IMG/VR virus record: IMGVR_UViG_3300042514_000052
Span: 1-24,294 of that record
Strand: one strand, 5' to 3'
Source of the DNA: a virus
Length of the DNA stretch: 24,294 nucleotides
The stretch's first letter is position 1, and the number at the start of each line of letters is the position of its first letter. This document shows, in pieces, positions 15,276 to 22,250 of the stretch. Under the pieces are notes generated by a model, which was not told where the DNA came from, made no database searches, and saw nothing but the letters and a program-made list of their open reading frames with translations. Position numbers and translations under genes: made by a program.

Positions 15276-16241
15276 ATGGAAAAAATTAACCTATCAACTA
15301 CTCAAAGCATTACTACAACGTATGCTGGTGAGTTCGCTGGAAAATATATTGCTGCTGCTTTATTAAGCGCTCCAACCTTGGAGAAAAATGGTATTACAAT
15401 ATATCCGAATGTAAAGTACAAACAAGTAATTAAAAGAGTTGCAACTGATGACATTATCAAAAACGCTACTTGTGATTTCGATCCTACTTCTACAGTAACG
15501 TTAACTGAAAGAATTCTACAACCTGAATCTTTTCAAGTTAACTTACAATTGTGTAAAAGTGATTTTAGACAGGATTGGGATGCAATTCAAATGGGATATT
15601 CTGCATTCGATGTTTTACCTAAATCATTTGCTGATTTCTTAATCGCGCACGCTGCTGAAAAAGTTGCTGCTGGAATGGAAACTTCAATCTGGAGAGGTGT
15701 TAACGCAACGGCTGGACAGTTCGCTGGTATCATGACACAATTAACTACTGATGCTTCTTTGCCAGCTGCTCAAGAAATTGCTGGTACTACTGTTGATGCT
15801 ACTAACGTAGTTGCTCAATTAGGTTCTATCGTTGACGCTTTGCCAGCTGCTTTGTACGGTAAAGAAGATTTAACTTTGTATGTTTCAAATAACATTTATA
15901 GAGCTTACGTTCGTGCTTTAGGTGGCTTCGCTGCTTCAGGTGTAGGTGCTAACGGTTACGACAACAAAGGAAATAATCAAGTATTAAATGACTTGTATTT
16001 CGACGGTGTTAAAATATTCTTGGCTAACGGACTTGCTGCAAATACTGCGTTACTTGCTCAAACTTCAAACTTATACTTTGCGACTGGTTTAATGAATGAC
16101 ATGAACGAAGTTAAAGTTATTGACATGGGAGATATTGACGGAAGTCAAAATGTACGTGTAGTAATGAGATTTACTGCTGATGCGAAATACGGTTTTGCTT
16201 CAGATTTGGTTACATACGGAATCACAAATAACGCAAATTAA
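15276..16241 (+). CDS. Major capsid protein (HK97-fold type)
   Basis: A 321-residue protein in the position expected after protease, scaffold and decoration genes, and followed by a strong terminator. Features include an N-terminal helix region (TTTYAGEFAGKYIAAALLSA), the block FQVNLQLCKSDFRQDWDAIQ, a long helix (FADFLIAHAAEKVAAGMETS), NNIYRAYVRALGG and a C-terminal strand region (NVRVVMRFTADAKYGFASDL). This layout matches capsid proteins of Bacteroidetes siphophages. Codon use is strongly biased to GCT, GTT and ACT, as for a highly expressed gene. It has an 18-base A-rich leader shared with the next gene. Confidence 0.85.
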   Translation: MEKINLSTTQSITTTYAGEFAGKYIAAALLSAPTLEKNGITIYPNVKYKQVIKRVATDDIIKNATCDFDPTSTVTLTERILQPESFQVNLQLCKSDFRQDWDAIQMGYSAFDVLPKSFADFLIAHAAEKVAAGMETSIWRGVNATAGQFAGIMTQLTTDASLPAAQEIAGTTVDATNVVAQLGSIVDALPAALYGKEDLTLYVSNNIYRAYVRALGGFAASGVGANGYDNKGNNQVLNDLYFDGVKIFLANGLAANTALLAQTSNLYFATGLMNDMNEVKVIDMGDIDGSQNVRVVMRFTADAKYGFASDLVTYGITNNAN

Positions 16242-16259
16242 AATAACATAAACTAAAGT

Positions 16260-16288
16260 AAGGCGGTGCAATAAACGCCGCCTTTTTT
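16260..16288 (+). terminator. Rho-independent terminator after the capsid gene
   Basis: AAGGCGGTG (16260-16268), a 7-base loop and CGCCGCCTT (16276-16284) form a 9-bp GC-rich stem with one T-G pair, followed by T residues to 16288. There is no recognisable promoter between it and the tail-tube gene at 16313, so it may act as a partial terminator or as a 3' stabiliser of the abundant capsid message. Confidence 0.88.
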
Positions 16289-16312
16289 GTTAAACATAAA
16301 AAACTAAATAAA

Positions 16313-16885
16313 ATGAGTTGTGATATAACAAACGGTCGTATAGAACAATGTAAAGATTCGGTTTCAGGATTGAAAGCGATATACTTTATTAACTACGACG
16401 ACTTAGACGCTTCTGCGGTTACTTACGTTGGTTCAACGGATGAGATTAGCGACTGGACGCCTGTCTCAGCTGGTGCTTTACAATTGTACAAATACGAATT
16501 AAAAGGTGCTAATAGCTTTGAAACTACAATTAATTCAAGTAGAGATAACGGTACTACATTTTTTCAACAAACACTTACTATTCAATTAAAAAGACAAGAC
16601 CCTACAACGCATAAAAACGTAAAACTTTTAGCTTATGGTAGACCGAGAATAGTTGTAAGAACAATGACCGATCAATTCTTTTTGATGGGACTTACACAAG
16701 GCTCTGATGTTACTGCGGGAACTGTTTCTTCAGGAAGTGCTTTAGGTGACTTTAACGGTTATAATTTAACCTTTGAAGCTATGGAAGTTTCACCCGCTAA
16801 TTTTTTAGACGTTTCAACTGAAGCTGGTTTAAAAACTTTATTTGAAGATGGCGCTGGAGTAGACGCTCAAATAGTTACTGCTTAA
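16313..16885 (+). CDS. Major tail (tube) protein-like
   Basis: A 190-residue beta-rich protein. It begins MSCDITNGRIEQCKDSVSGL and then LKAIYFINYDDLD, with core blocks ELKGANSFETTINSSRDNGT, TFFQQTLTIQLKRQDPTTHK, 'PRIVVRTMTDQFFLMGLTQG' and GDFNGYNLTFEAMEVSPANF. The pattern (NxSRDNGTxFFxQ, a MGxxxG turn and an E near the end) resembles tail-tube proteins of Bacteroidetes siphophages. It shares the capsid gene's leader and is enclosed by two terminators, consistent with an abundant structural protein. It lies 3.6 kb after the tape measure rather than before it. Confidence 0.7.
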   Translation: MSCDITNGRIEQCKDSVSGLKAIYFINYDDLDASAVTYVGSTDEISDWTPVSAGALQLYKYELKGANSFETTINSSRDNGTTFFQQTLTIQLKRQDPTTHKNVKLLAYGRPRIVVRTMTDQFFLMGLTQGSDVTAGTVSSGSALGDFNGYNLTFEAMEVSPANFLDVSTEAGLKTLFEDGAGVDAQIVTA

Positions 16886-16910
16886 TTCCTTTCTTCTATA
16901 TACTTGCGCA

Positions 16911-16939
16911 AAAGACACTTACTTCGGTAGGTGTTTTTT
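16911..16939 (+). terminator. Rho-independent terminator with TTCG tetraloop
   Basis: ACACTTAC (16915-16922), loop TTCG and GTAGGTGT (16927-16934) form an 8-bp stem (one T-G pair) closed by the very stable UUCG loop, followed by six T and preceded by AAAG that can extend the stem. It is closely similar to the terminator at 22211-22240. Confidence 0.88.
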
Positions 16940-16964
16940 GTTTAAGGACAAATTCGTACTTTTG
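16938..16964 (+). promoter_or_regulatory. Bacteroidetes-type promoter before the portal operon
   Basis: TACTTTTG at 16957-16964 matches TAnnTTTG. A TTG at 16938-16940, at the end of the terminator T tract, lies 16 bases upstream, slightly closer than the usual spacing. Initiation near 16970 would leave a leader of about 8 bases before the ATG at 16978. Confidence 0.65.
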
Positions 16965-16977
16965 ACGTTTATAATAT

Positions 16978-17310
16978 ATGATTATTCTAACTACTTCGAC
17001 AAGCGCTCAAACAATTGTGTTTATACCACGTAGTTCGTCTTTTAATTACGTAGCAATTACCGACGATCAAACGAATGAAACGGTACAAATTACGGGTTAC
17101 ACTTACACGAATGGAGAATATTACGACACGTTGCAAGCTACTTTTAATTTAGAAGAAAACCACTTTTACGATTTAGTAATTGTAAACGGTGCGGTAGTAG
17201 TTTATAAGGATAGGATATTTTGTACTGACCAAAGTATAGTAAACTTTTCCGTAAATAACGGACAATATACGGCGAATAGTACTTCAAACACATTTATAGT
17301 TTATGAATAA
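16978..17310 (+). CDS. Conserved small virion-module protein upstream of the portal
   Basis: A 110-residue beta-rich protein, first gene after a terminator and promoter, overlapping the portal gene by 8 bases. Pattern: MIILTTSTSAQTIVFIPRSS, a central Tyr-rich region (YTYTNGEYYDTLQATFNLEE), then FYDLVIVNGAVVVYKDRIFC and a C-terminal FIVYE. It resembles small proteins I associate with portal genes in Bacteroidetes phages (not searched). It has no known catalytic motif; a minor head-tail or fibre component is plausible. Confidence 0.6.
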   Translation: MIILTTSTSAQTIVFIPRSSSFNYVAITDDQTNETVQITGYTYTNGEYYDTLQATFNLEENHFYDLVIVNGAVVVYKDRIFCTDQSIVNFSVNNGQYTANSTSNTFIVYE

Positions 17311-19084
17311 TATACACGTTTTAGAATTAAGTTCTTACACAACGCCCGTAATTCAAGAGTCTAAACGAGATGCTTGGGTTGAATTTGGAGTAGATAATAA
17401 CTACTTTCAATTTATTATAGATAGGTACGTTAATTCGACTACTAATTCAAGCGTAATAAACAATGTAAGCCGTTTAATTTACGGTCGTGGGTTAAGTGCT
17501 TTAGATGCAAGTAAAAAGCCTAACGAGTACGCTCAAATGATGGCTTTATTCAATCCTGATTGTATTCGTAAAATTGTACTTGACAGAAAAATGTTCGGAC
17601 AGTTTGCGATGCAAATACATTATTCACAAGATCACAAAAGAATTTTAAAGGCTTATCATATACCCGTGAATTTATTACGTGCGGAAAAGTGTAATAAAGA
17701 CGGAGAAATAGAAGGGTATTATTATTCGGATAATTGGTTAGACGTAAAAAAATACGCACCTAAAAGAATACCAGCTTTCGGATATTCAAACGAACAAATA
17801 GAGATTCTTTATTCTAAGCCGTATGCGGTAGGAATGAAATACTACGCTTTGCCTGATTACCAAGGTGGTTTACCGTATGCAAAGTTAGAAGAAGAAATTG
17901 CTGATTATTTAATTAATGAAGTTCAAAACGGTTTTTCGGGAACGAAAGTAGTAAACTTTAATAACGGCGTTCCTACTGAAGAACAACAAAGTATAATTAA
18001 AAGCAAGGTGTTAAGCCAGTTAACGGGTTCGAGAGGACAAAAAGTTATTGTAGCTTTTAACAACAATCAAGAAAGTAAAACAACGGTAGACGATTTACCG
18101 TTAAACGATGCGCCTGAACATTACACTTATTTAAGTGAGGAATGCGTTAAAAAAATTATGTTAGCGCATAACGTTACAAGTCCGTTATTATTCGGTTTAG
18201 GTTCTGCAAATGGTTTTAGTTCAAACGCTGATGAATTAAAAAACGCTTCTATTTTGTTTGATAACATGGTTATTAAGCCTATTCAAGACCAAATTATAGA
18301 AGCTTTTAATAAAATTTTAGCGTTTAACGGAATTACATTAAAGTTATTCTTTAAAACGTTACAACCGTTAGAATTCGTTGATTTAGAAAACGCACAAAAC
18401 GAAGAACAAGTAGCTGAAGAAACGGGAACGGAATTAAGCAAAGTAAACACGGAATTAGAAGAAATATTAAACGAAGTTGATGCTAACCAATTAGGCGAAG
18501 GCTGGGTAATGGTAGACGAACGAGAAGCTTCAGAAAATGACGAAGAATTAGATTCGCAATTAATTAAAGCTGAATTAGATTTAGAGCCTAAAACAACGCT
18601 TTTAAGCCGTTTAATTAACCTTGTTCAAACTGGTAACCCTCAACCCGATAAAAAGAGCGCACAAGATAAAAAAGTAGGAGATTTAAAATACTTTAAAGTT
18701 CGTTATAAATACACGGGAAATAAAGCACCCGACCGTGACTTTTGTAAAGCAATGATGTCAAAAGAAAATAGGTTGTTTAGAAAAGAAGATATTGATGCAA
18801 TGAGTAGAAGGGCGGTTAATCCGGGTTTTGGCGAAGGCGGTGCAAATACGTACGATATATTTCGTTTTAAAGGTGGGCCACGATGTCACCACAAATTTTC
18901 AAGGGTAACTTTTATGTTAGATTTAAACGCTATTGAAAAAGGTTATTCTGAAATAGGAACAAGAGCGGCAGAAATTAAAGGATATAAAGTAACGAACCCT
19001 TACGAAGTTTCAATATACCCTAATAATTTACCTTTAAAAGGGTTTAGCCCGCGAAATAAAAATTTACCTTCAGACGTAATATAA
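17303..19084 (+). CDS. Portal protein with extra C-terminal domain
   Basis: A 593-residue protein. Residues 1 to about 360 are portal-like: WVEFGVDNNYFQFIIDRYVN, SVINNVSRLIYGRGLSALDA, CIRKIVLDRKMFGQFAMQIH, 'YQGGLPYAKLEEEIADYLIN', and near 280-330 'MLAHNVTSPLLFGLG' followed by 'GFSSNADELKNASILFDNMV'. The portal dodecamer forms the DNA channel and anchors terminase and connector. A linker of about 90 acidic residues follows. The C-terminal domain (about 465-560) has KVRYKYTGNKAPDRDFCKAM, FRKEDIDAMSRRAVNPGFGE and FRFKGGPRCHHKFSR, a Cys/His-containing module like those ending some head-morphogenesis proteins. The length is about 150 residues above a minimal portal. Confidence 0.85.
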   Translation: MNNIHVLELSSYTTPVIQESKRDAWVEFGVDNNYFQFIIDRYVNSTTNSSVINNVSRLIYGRGLSALDASKKPNEYAQMMALFNPDCIRKIVLDRKMFGQFAMQIHYSQDHKRILKAYHIPVNLLRAEKCNKDGEIEGYYYSDNWLDVKKYAPKRIPAFGYSNEQIEILYSKPYAVGMKYYALPDYQGGLPYAKLEEEIADYLINEVQNGFSGTKVVNFNNGVPTEEQQSIIKSKVLSQLTGSRGQKVIVAFNNNQESKTTVDDLPLNDAPEHYTYLSEECVKKIMLAHNVTSPLLFGLGSANGFSSNADELKNASILFDNMVIKPIQDQIIEAFNKILAFNGITLKLFFKTLQPLEFVDLENAQNEEQVAEETGTELSKVNTELEEILNEVDANQLGEGWVMVDEREASENDEELDSQLIKAELDLEPKTTLLSRLINLVQTGNPQPDKKSAQDKKVGDLKYFKVRYKYTGNKAPDRDFCKAMMSKENRLFRKEDIDAMSRRAVNPGFGEGGANTYDIFRFKGGPRCHHKFSRVTFMLDLNAIEKGYSEIGTRAAEIKGYKVTNPYEVSIYPNNLPLKGFSPRNKNLPSDVI

Positions 19085-19085
19085 A

Positions 19086-19820
19086 ATGGCAGAAGCACTA
19101 CTCATAACACGACAGGACGTTGTTAAATTCACTGCAATGAATGGCAACGTAGACACGGACAATTTTATTCAGTACGTCAAAATAGCACAAGACATTCACA
19201 TACAAAATTACTTGGGTACTGATTTACTTGAAAAATTAAAGTCCGAAATTATTTTAGCCTATTCGGGAATACCAACAGCCATTACAATAAGCAACCAAGG
19301 AACGGGATATACTACGGGAACTGCTATAAATACAACAAGCACAACGGGAACGGGCTTAAAGTTAAATATTACGGCGGCGGGTGGTTTAATTACTGCAGCC
19401 ACAATTAACACGGCTGGCACGGGTTACACGGTAGGAAGTACGGCAACGGTAACGGGCGGCACAAATGGTGCGGTTACAATAAGTTCAATTTACGATATAC
19501 CTACAAACTATAAAAACCTTTTAGTTACGTATGTAAAGCCTATGCTGATACATTGGGCTATGGTTGAATATTTGCCATTTGCGGCTTTCACGATAGCGAA
19601 CAAAGGAGTGTATAAACACAATTCGGAAAACGCTACTAACGTTGAAAAAGTAGAAATTGATTTCTTAATAGAAAAAGAGCGTTCTATTGCACAACATTAC
19701 ACGGAAAGATTTATTGATTATATAGCATTTAACAACGACTTGTTCCCGGAATATAATAGTAACTCAAACGGGGATATGTACCCCGACACAAATAACAATT
19801 ATACTGGCTGGTATTTATGA
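19086..19820 (+). CDS. Head-tail connector protein with inserted beta-rich domain
   Basis: A 244-residue protein directly after the portal. The flanking parts are helical and connector-like: LLITRQDVVKFTAMNGNVDT, IQYVKIAQDIHIQNYLGTDL, 'NYKNLLVTYVKPMLIHWAMV' and 'VEKVEIDFLIEKERSIAQHY'. Residues about 61-134 (bases about 19266-19487) interrupt this with two related beta units sharing TGYTxGx: ITISNQGTGYTTGTAINTTS and 'ATINTAGTGYTVGSTATVTG'. Without the insert the protein would be about 170 residues, a usual adaptor size. The insert has Gly/Thr-rich composition unlike its host domain, suggesting acquisition of a surface-exposed module. Confidence 0.7.
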   Translation: MAEALLITRQDVVKFTAMNGNVDTDNFIQYVKIAQDIHIQNYLGTDLLEKLKSEIILAYSGIPTAITISNQGTGYTTGTAINTTSTTGTGLKLNITAAGGLITAATINTAGTGYTVGSTATVTGGTNGAVTISSIYDIPTNYKNLLVTYVKPMLIHWAMVEYLPFAAFTIANKGVYKHNSENATNVEKVEIDFLIEKERSIAQHYTERFIDYIAFNNDLFPEYNSNSNGDMYPDTNNNYTGWYL

Positions 19821-19924
19821 AGAACTACAAACCAAAAGACGAAAACATAAAGAAATTATTAACGTATTTAAGTAAGCAAAATGGCAAACGTAAAGATAAG
19901 TCAATTAACAGCGAAAGGAAGTAA
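19817..19924 (+). CDS. Possible short basic peptide
   Basis: A 35-residue ORF starting at an ATGA overlap with the connector gene and ending 44 bases inside the next gene. The sequence is Lys-rich (YKPKDENIKKLLTYLSKQNG, then KRKDKSINSERK). The junction and codon use suggest translation, but it is short, has no recognised relatives and may only couple translation between its neighbours. Confidence 0.35.
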   Translation: MKNYKPKDENIKKLLTYLSKQNGKRKDKSINSERK

Positions 19925-20324
19925 TTTAGAAGCTTCAGATCGTTTAGCAATTGCACAAGACACGGGCGGAGGTACGTTCGCAAGTAAGTACGTAACTGGT
20001 GCTGAAGTACGGAATAGAGCAAGAGCAACGTACACAAGCCAACACACGTTAGTTTTAAGCGATGCGAATAAGGTTGTTGAGATGAATATTAGTTCAGGTA
20101 GTAATAATTTAATAGTTCCTACAAATGCAAGCGTTCCTTTTCCGAGTGGTACGATAATAACTTTGTCACAATATGGCTCGGGACAAGTTAATATAATAGG
20201 AGATACGGGAGTGACTTTAAGAAGTAGCGGCGGTAAAAACAAAACTACTGCGCAATATTCGGTTGCTACTTTATATAAAAGGGACACGAACGAATGGTAT
20301 TTATACGGTGATTTAACAACTTAA
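19881..20324 (+). CDS. Fibre- or decoration-like structural protein
   Basis: A 147-residue protein. The N-terminus MANVKISQLTAKGSNLEASD with RLAIAQDTGGGTFASKYVTG is a common start of phage tail-fibre and structural proteins (KISQL followed by D-x-x-x-x-x-Q). The C-terminal 100 residues form a beta domain: TYTSQHTLVLSDANKVVEMN, 'PFPSGTIITLSQYGSGQVNI' and DTNEWYLYGDL. The end pattern parallels the decoration-like protein at 14830. It lies between connector and fibre-like genes, so it is likely a virion fibre or appendage protein. Confidence 0.55.
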   Translation: MANVKISQLTAKGSNLEASDRLAIAQDTGGGTFASKYVTGAEVRNRARATYTSQHTLVLSDANKVVEMNISSGSNNLIVPTNASVPFPSGTIITLSQYGSGQVNIIGDTGVTLRSSGGKNKTTAQYSVATLYKRDTNEWYLYGDLTT

Positions 20325-20334
20325 TTAAAATAAT

Positions 20335-20994
20335 ATGGCGAATGATATAGGCTGGGGTGAAGGAGCGTGTAATAACGATATAGGCTGGGGAATAGCACAA
20401 GAATATTTTTCATGTAGTGGTGCTGGTGAAGCACCCGTAGGAGCTACATTAATGAAAACGGGACAAACTACTTCGTATAGAACGGGCGACGATGGGGATT
20501 TAGAAGCGGGTAGGGCAACTGATTTCACAACACTTGAAAGTAATAATCCTTTCGGAAATACGAATAGATTTACGGACACTTTAGGCGGTACGTCTTATGC
20601 TAATAATATTGTGATTGACTGGAGTACGTATAACGGAACTACGGTTTTAGGATACAAAAGAACTTATCAATCTAACGCCTTGTGGGCTGCTTCAATAGAC
20701 GGTTGTTTAACAGTTAGTATAGGAGCGTTTACAAGCGGCTGGAGGATGTGGAATATTTTAGAATTTATAAATATTTGTAACTTTTCACAATCCGATAGTA
20801 ATCCTTTACCCGCTGCATTTAGTACGCCAAATACATATTTATGGACTTCAAACACAAATAACACGGATACTACGCAAGCGTACATGGTAGCTTTAGAAAG
20901 CATGATTACTTATAGAAGATTACCTAAAACGGGCGCTTCAATACCAACGGTAGCGGTTCGTGATTTCACAGTTTCAGGAACAACTTTATCTTAA
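20335..20994 (+). CDS. Tail-fibre/receptor-binding candidate with Lcl-like domain
   Basis: A 219-residue protein. It opens with a repeated motif, NDIGWGEGACN followed by NDIGWGIAQ, a short-repeat pattern seen at the start of Bacteroidetes phage fibre proteins. A collagen-like-protein (Lcl/DUF1566-type) C-terminal domain seems to follow: MKTGQTTSYRTGDDGDLEAG, NNPFGNTNRFTDTLGGTSYA, 'NNIVIDWSTYNGTTVLGYKR', then 'CLTVSIGAFTSGWRMWNILE'. Lcl-type domains bind glycans in some proteins, so a receptor-binding role is plausible. No signal peptide or chaperone domain is visible. Confidence 0.55.
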   Translation: MANDIGWGEGACNNDIGWGIAQEYFSCSGAGEAPVGATLMKTGQTTSYRTGDDGDLEAGRATDFTTLESNNPFGNTNRFTDTLGGTSYANNIVIDWSTYNGTTVLGYKRTYQSNALWAASIDGCLTVSIGAFTSGWRMWNILEFINICNFSQSDSNPLPAAFSTPNTYLWTSNTNNTDTTQAYMVALESMITYRRLPKTGASIPTVAVRDFTVSGTTLS

Positions 20995-21005
20995 TATATA
21001 AAAAA

Positions 21006-21242
21006 ATGGCAACTTACAAATTCCCTCAATTCAACGTAACAATAACGAACCCCGTAGTTACGGTTGAAAAAATAAACGATTTAATAAACGAAAAAAATTG
21101 TAGCGCTGATGTGCTATTAACAACTGATTCTGCAATTTTCGGTGTAACATTTTCAGGTTTTACTTACGTTGAAAGCTGGGACGACCAAGACGTAATAGAT
21201 TGGGTTAATAATGTAGAACTACCGAAATACCAAGTTAAATGA
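21006..21242 (+). CDS. Hypothetical small beta-rich protein
   Basis: A 78-residue acidic protein: MATYKFPQFNVTITNPVVTV, a short helix (EKINDLINEKNCSADVLL), strands (SAIFGVTFSGFTYVESW) and a helical WDDQDVIDWVNNVELPKYQV end. It sits between fibre and lysis genes and overlaps the holin-like gene by four bases. It may be a minor tail or fibre-associated protein; no family is recognised. Confidence 0.55.
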   Translation: MATYKFPQFNVTITNPVVTVEKINDLINEKNCSADVLLTTDSAIFGVTFSGFTYVESWDDQDVIDWVNNVELPKYQVK

Positions 21243-21490
21243 AAATGATACCTATTACACAATTTATTGAAGTTATAAAAAAACAAGGCGCTATCGGAGT
21301 TTTAGCGTTATGGCTTGCTTATACGCATTTCGAAGTACAAGACGTAAAAGACCGTTTGTATAATTGTTTAGATAAAAACGAATACTACAACAGAAAACCT
21401 ATTGAAGAAAAACAACCACAAGCGCCCGTGTTAAAAAGTGATACGGTTGCGGTAATTGAAAATAAAAGCCGTAAATTAGCGAAAAAATAA
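21239..21490 (+). CDS. Holin-like membrane protein
   Basis: An 83-residue protein with one hydrophobic segment at about residues 16-31 ('QGAIGVLALWLAYTHFEVQ'). It is flanked by a short N-terminal helix and a charged, Lys/Glu-rich C-terminal half ending SRKLAKK. One membrane helix plus a charged tail directly upstream of a peptidase endolysin fits BhlA/UviB-type holins. The alternative is an inner-membrane spanin component, but no lipoprotein partner is seen. The start is ATG in a 4-base overlap with the preceding gene. Confidence 0.55.
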   Translation: MKMIPITQFIEVIKKQGAIGVLALWLAYTHFEVQDVKDRLYNCLDKNEYYNRKPIEEKQPQAPVLKSDTVAVIENKSRKLAKK

Positions 21491-21493
21491 TTT

Positions 21494-21868
21494 ATGAAGC
21501 TAACTAACAATTTTAATTTAAACGAGTTCAATAAGCATAATTTCCCGCTTACTGAAACTATTTTACGTAACATTCAAGAACTTGCTAAGAACTTACAAGT
21601 TTTACGTGATGAGGTAAAGAAGCCTATTAAAATAACAAGCGGCTTTCGTGATCCGTCTTTTAATAAGAAAATAGGCGGTGCTACTCAATCGCGTCATATT
21701 ACGGGCGAAGCTGCTGACCTTAAGATTGAAGGTTACACGCCTAAACAAGTAGCGGCAATAATTGAAAAGTTAATAGCTGCTGGTAAAATGAAACAAGGCG
21801 GTTTAGGAATATATAGCACGTGGATACATTATGACGTGAGAGGAACAAAAGCACGTTGGACTAAATAA
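21494..21868 (+). CDS. Endolysin, M15-family D-Ala-D-Ala carboxypeptidase-like
   Basis: A 124-residue protein with the full M15A peptidase signature. Near residues 48-55 is TSGFRDPSFN. SRHITGEAADL supplies the zinc ligands His68 and Asp75 (SxHxxGxAxD), and IHYDVRG supplies His112 with the H-x-D-x-RG ending. There is no signal peptide, so export needs the holin-like protein encoded just upstream. It would cut peptidoglycan peptide cross-links at the end of infection. The size is normal for a single-domain phage M15 endolysin. Confidence 0.88.
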   Translation: MKLTNNFNLNEFNKHNFPLTETILRNIQELAKNLQVLRDEVKKPIKITSGFRDPSFNKKIGGATQSRHITGEAADLKIEGYTPKQVAAIIEKLIAAGKMKQGGLGIYSTWIHYDVRGTKARWTK

Positions 21869-21874
21869 ATAATT

Positions 21875-22159
21875 ATGGCAAAGAAAAAAATAAACATTGA
21901 CACGGATAATTTAGACGTGAATTTAGAAAAAGACGGAACTAACATTAAGTTAGACATTGACACGAAGAACTTAGATATTCAGGTAGTACGTGACGAAATA
22001 AACAAAGAGTTTAATTTAGACGGTAAAAATATAGATATTCACGTGAAGAAAACCCCGGAGGGCGTGGAGGTGAAAGTCGATGCCAAAGGGGTTCTTTGGA
22101 AAGCAATTGCTAAAAGAATAGTAAAATTTATTTTAAGACGTTTCAAAGTAGGAAAATAA
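21875..22159 (+). CDS. Unknown protein with cationic amphipathic C-terminal helix
   Basis: A 94-residue protein six bases after the endolysin stop, last in the lysis unit. Residues 4-63 contain three similar units sharing (D/G)xxN(L/I)DI or V: INIDTDNLDVNLEKDG, 'IKLDIDTKNLDIQVVRDE' and FNLDGKNIDIHVKKTPEG. Residues about 71-94 form a strongly cationic amphipathic helix, with 9 Lys/Arg and no Asp/Glu (KGVLWKAIAKRIVKFI, then LRRFKVGK). This resembles membrane-active antimicrobial helices, and phage 'disruptins' are known to use such helices to break the outer membrane. The function here is inference from position and helix; a DNA- or membrane-binding structural protein is an alternative. Confidence 0.6.
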   Translation: MAKKKINIDTDNLDVNLEKDGTNIKLDIDTKNLDIQVVRDEINKEFNLDGKNIDIHVKKTPEGVEVKVDAKGVLWKAIAKRIVKFILRRFKVGK

Positions 22160-22164
22160 TTTTT

Positions 22165-22172
22165 TATATTTG
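22165..22172 (+). promoter_or_regulatory. -7 box after the lysis genes
   Basis: TATATTTG (22165-22172) matches TAnnTTTG, six bases after the last lysis gene. No TTG is visible at the usual distance. Initiation would fall near 22178, only about 35 bases before a strong terminator. Confidence 0.5.
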
Positions 22173-22177
22173 TACGC

Positions 22178-22240
22178 ATTTCATACGATGCTTTGTTTAA
22201 TTTATGATTGAAAGACCTCTACAACGGTAGGGGTTTTTTT
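22178..22240 (+). ncRNA. Candidate short RNA between promoter and terminator
   Basis: A consensus -7 box ends at 22172 and a strong terminator spans 22211-22240, with no ORF of note between them. If the promoter is active it would yield an RNA of about 60 bases made of a short unstructured 5' part and the terminator hairpin. The -33 element is missing, so the hairpin may simply end the lysis transcript. Confidence 0.3.
22211..22240 (+). terminator. Rho-independent terminator after the lysis genes
   Basis: ACCTCTAC (22215-22222), loop AACG and GTAGGGGT (22227-22234) form an 8-bp stem (one T-G pair), extended by AAAG against T residues, followed by T to 22240. It ends the late transcript and is nearly the same as the hairpin at 16911-16939. 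Confidence 0.88.
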
Positions 22241-22250
22241 ATGCCATTTC

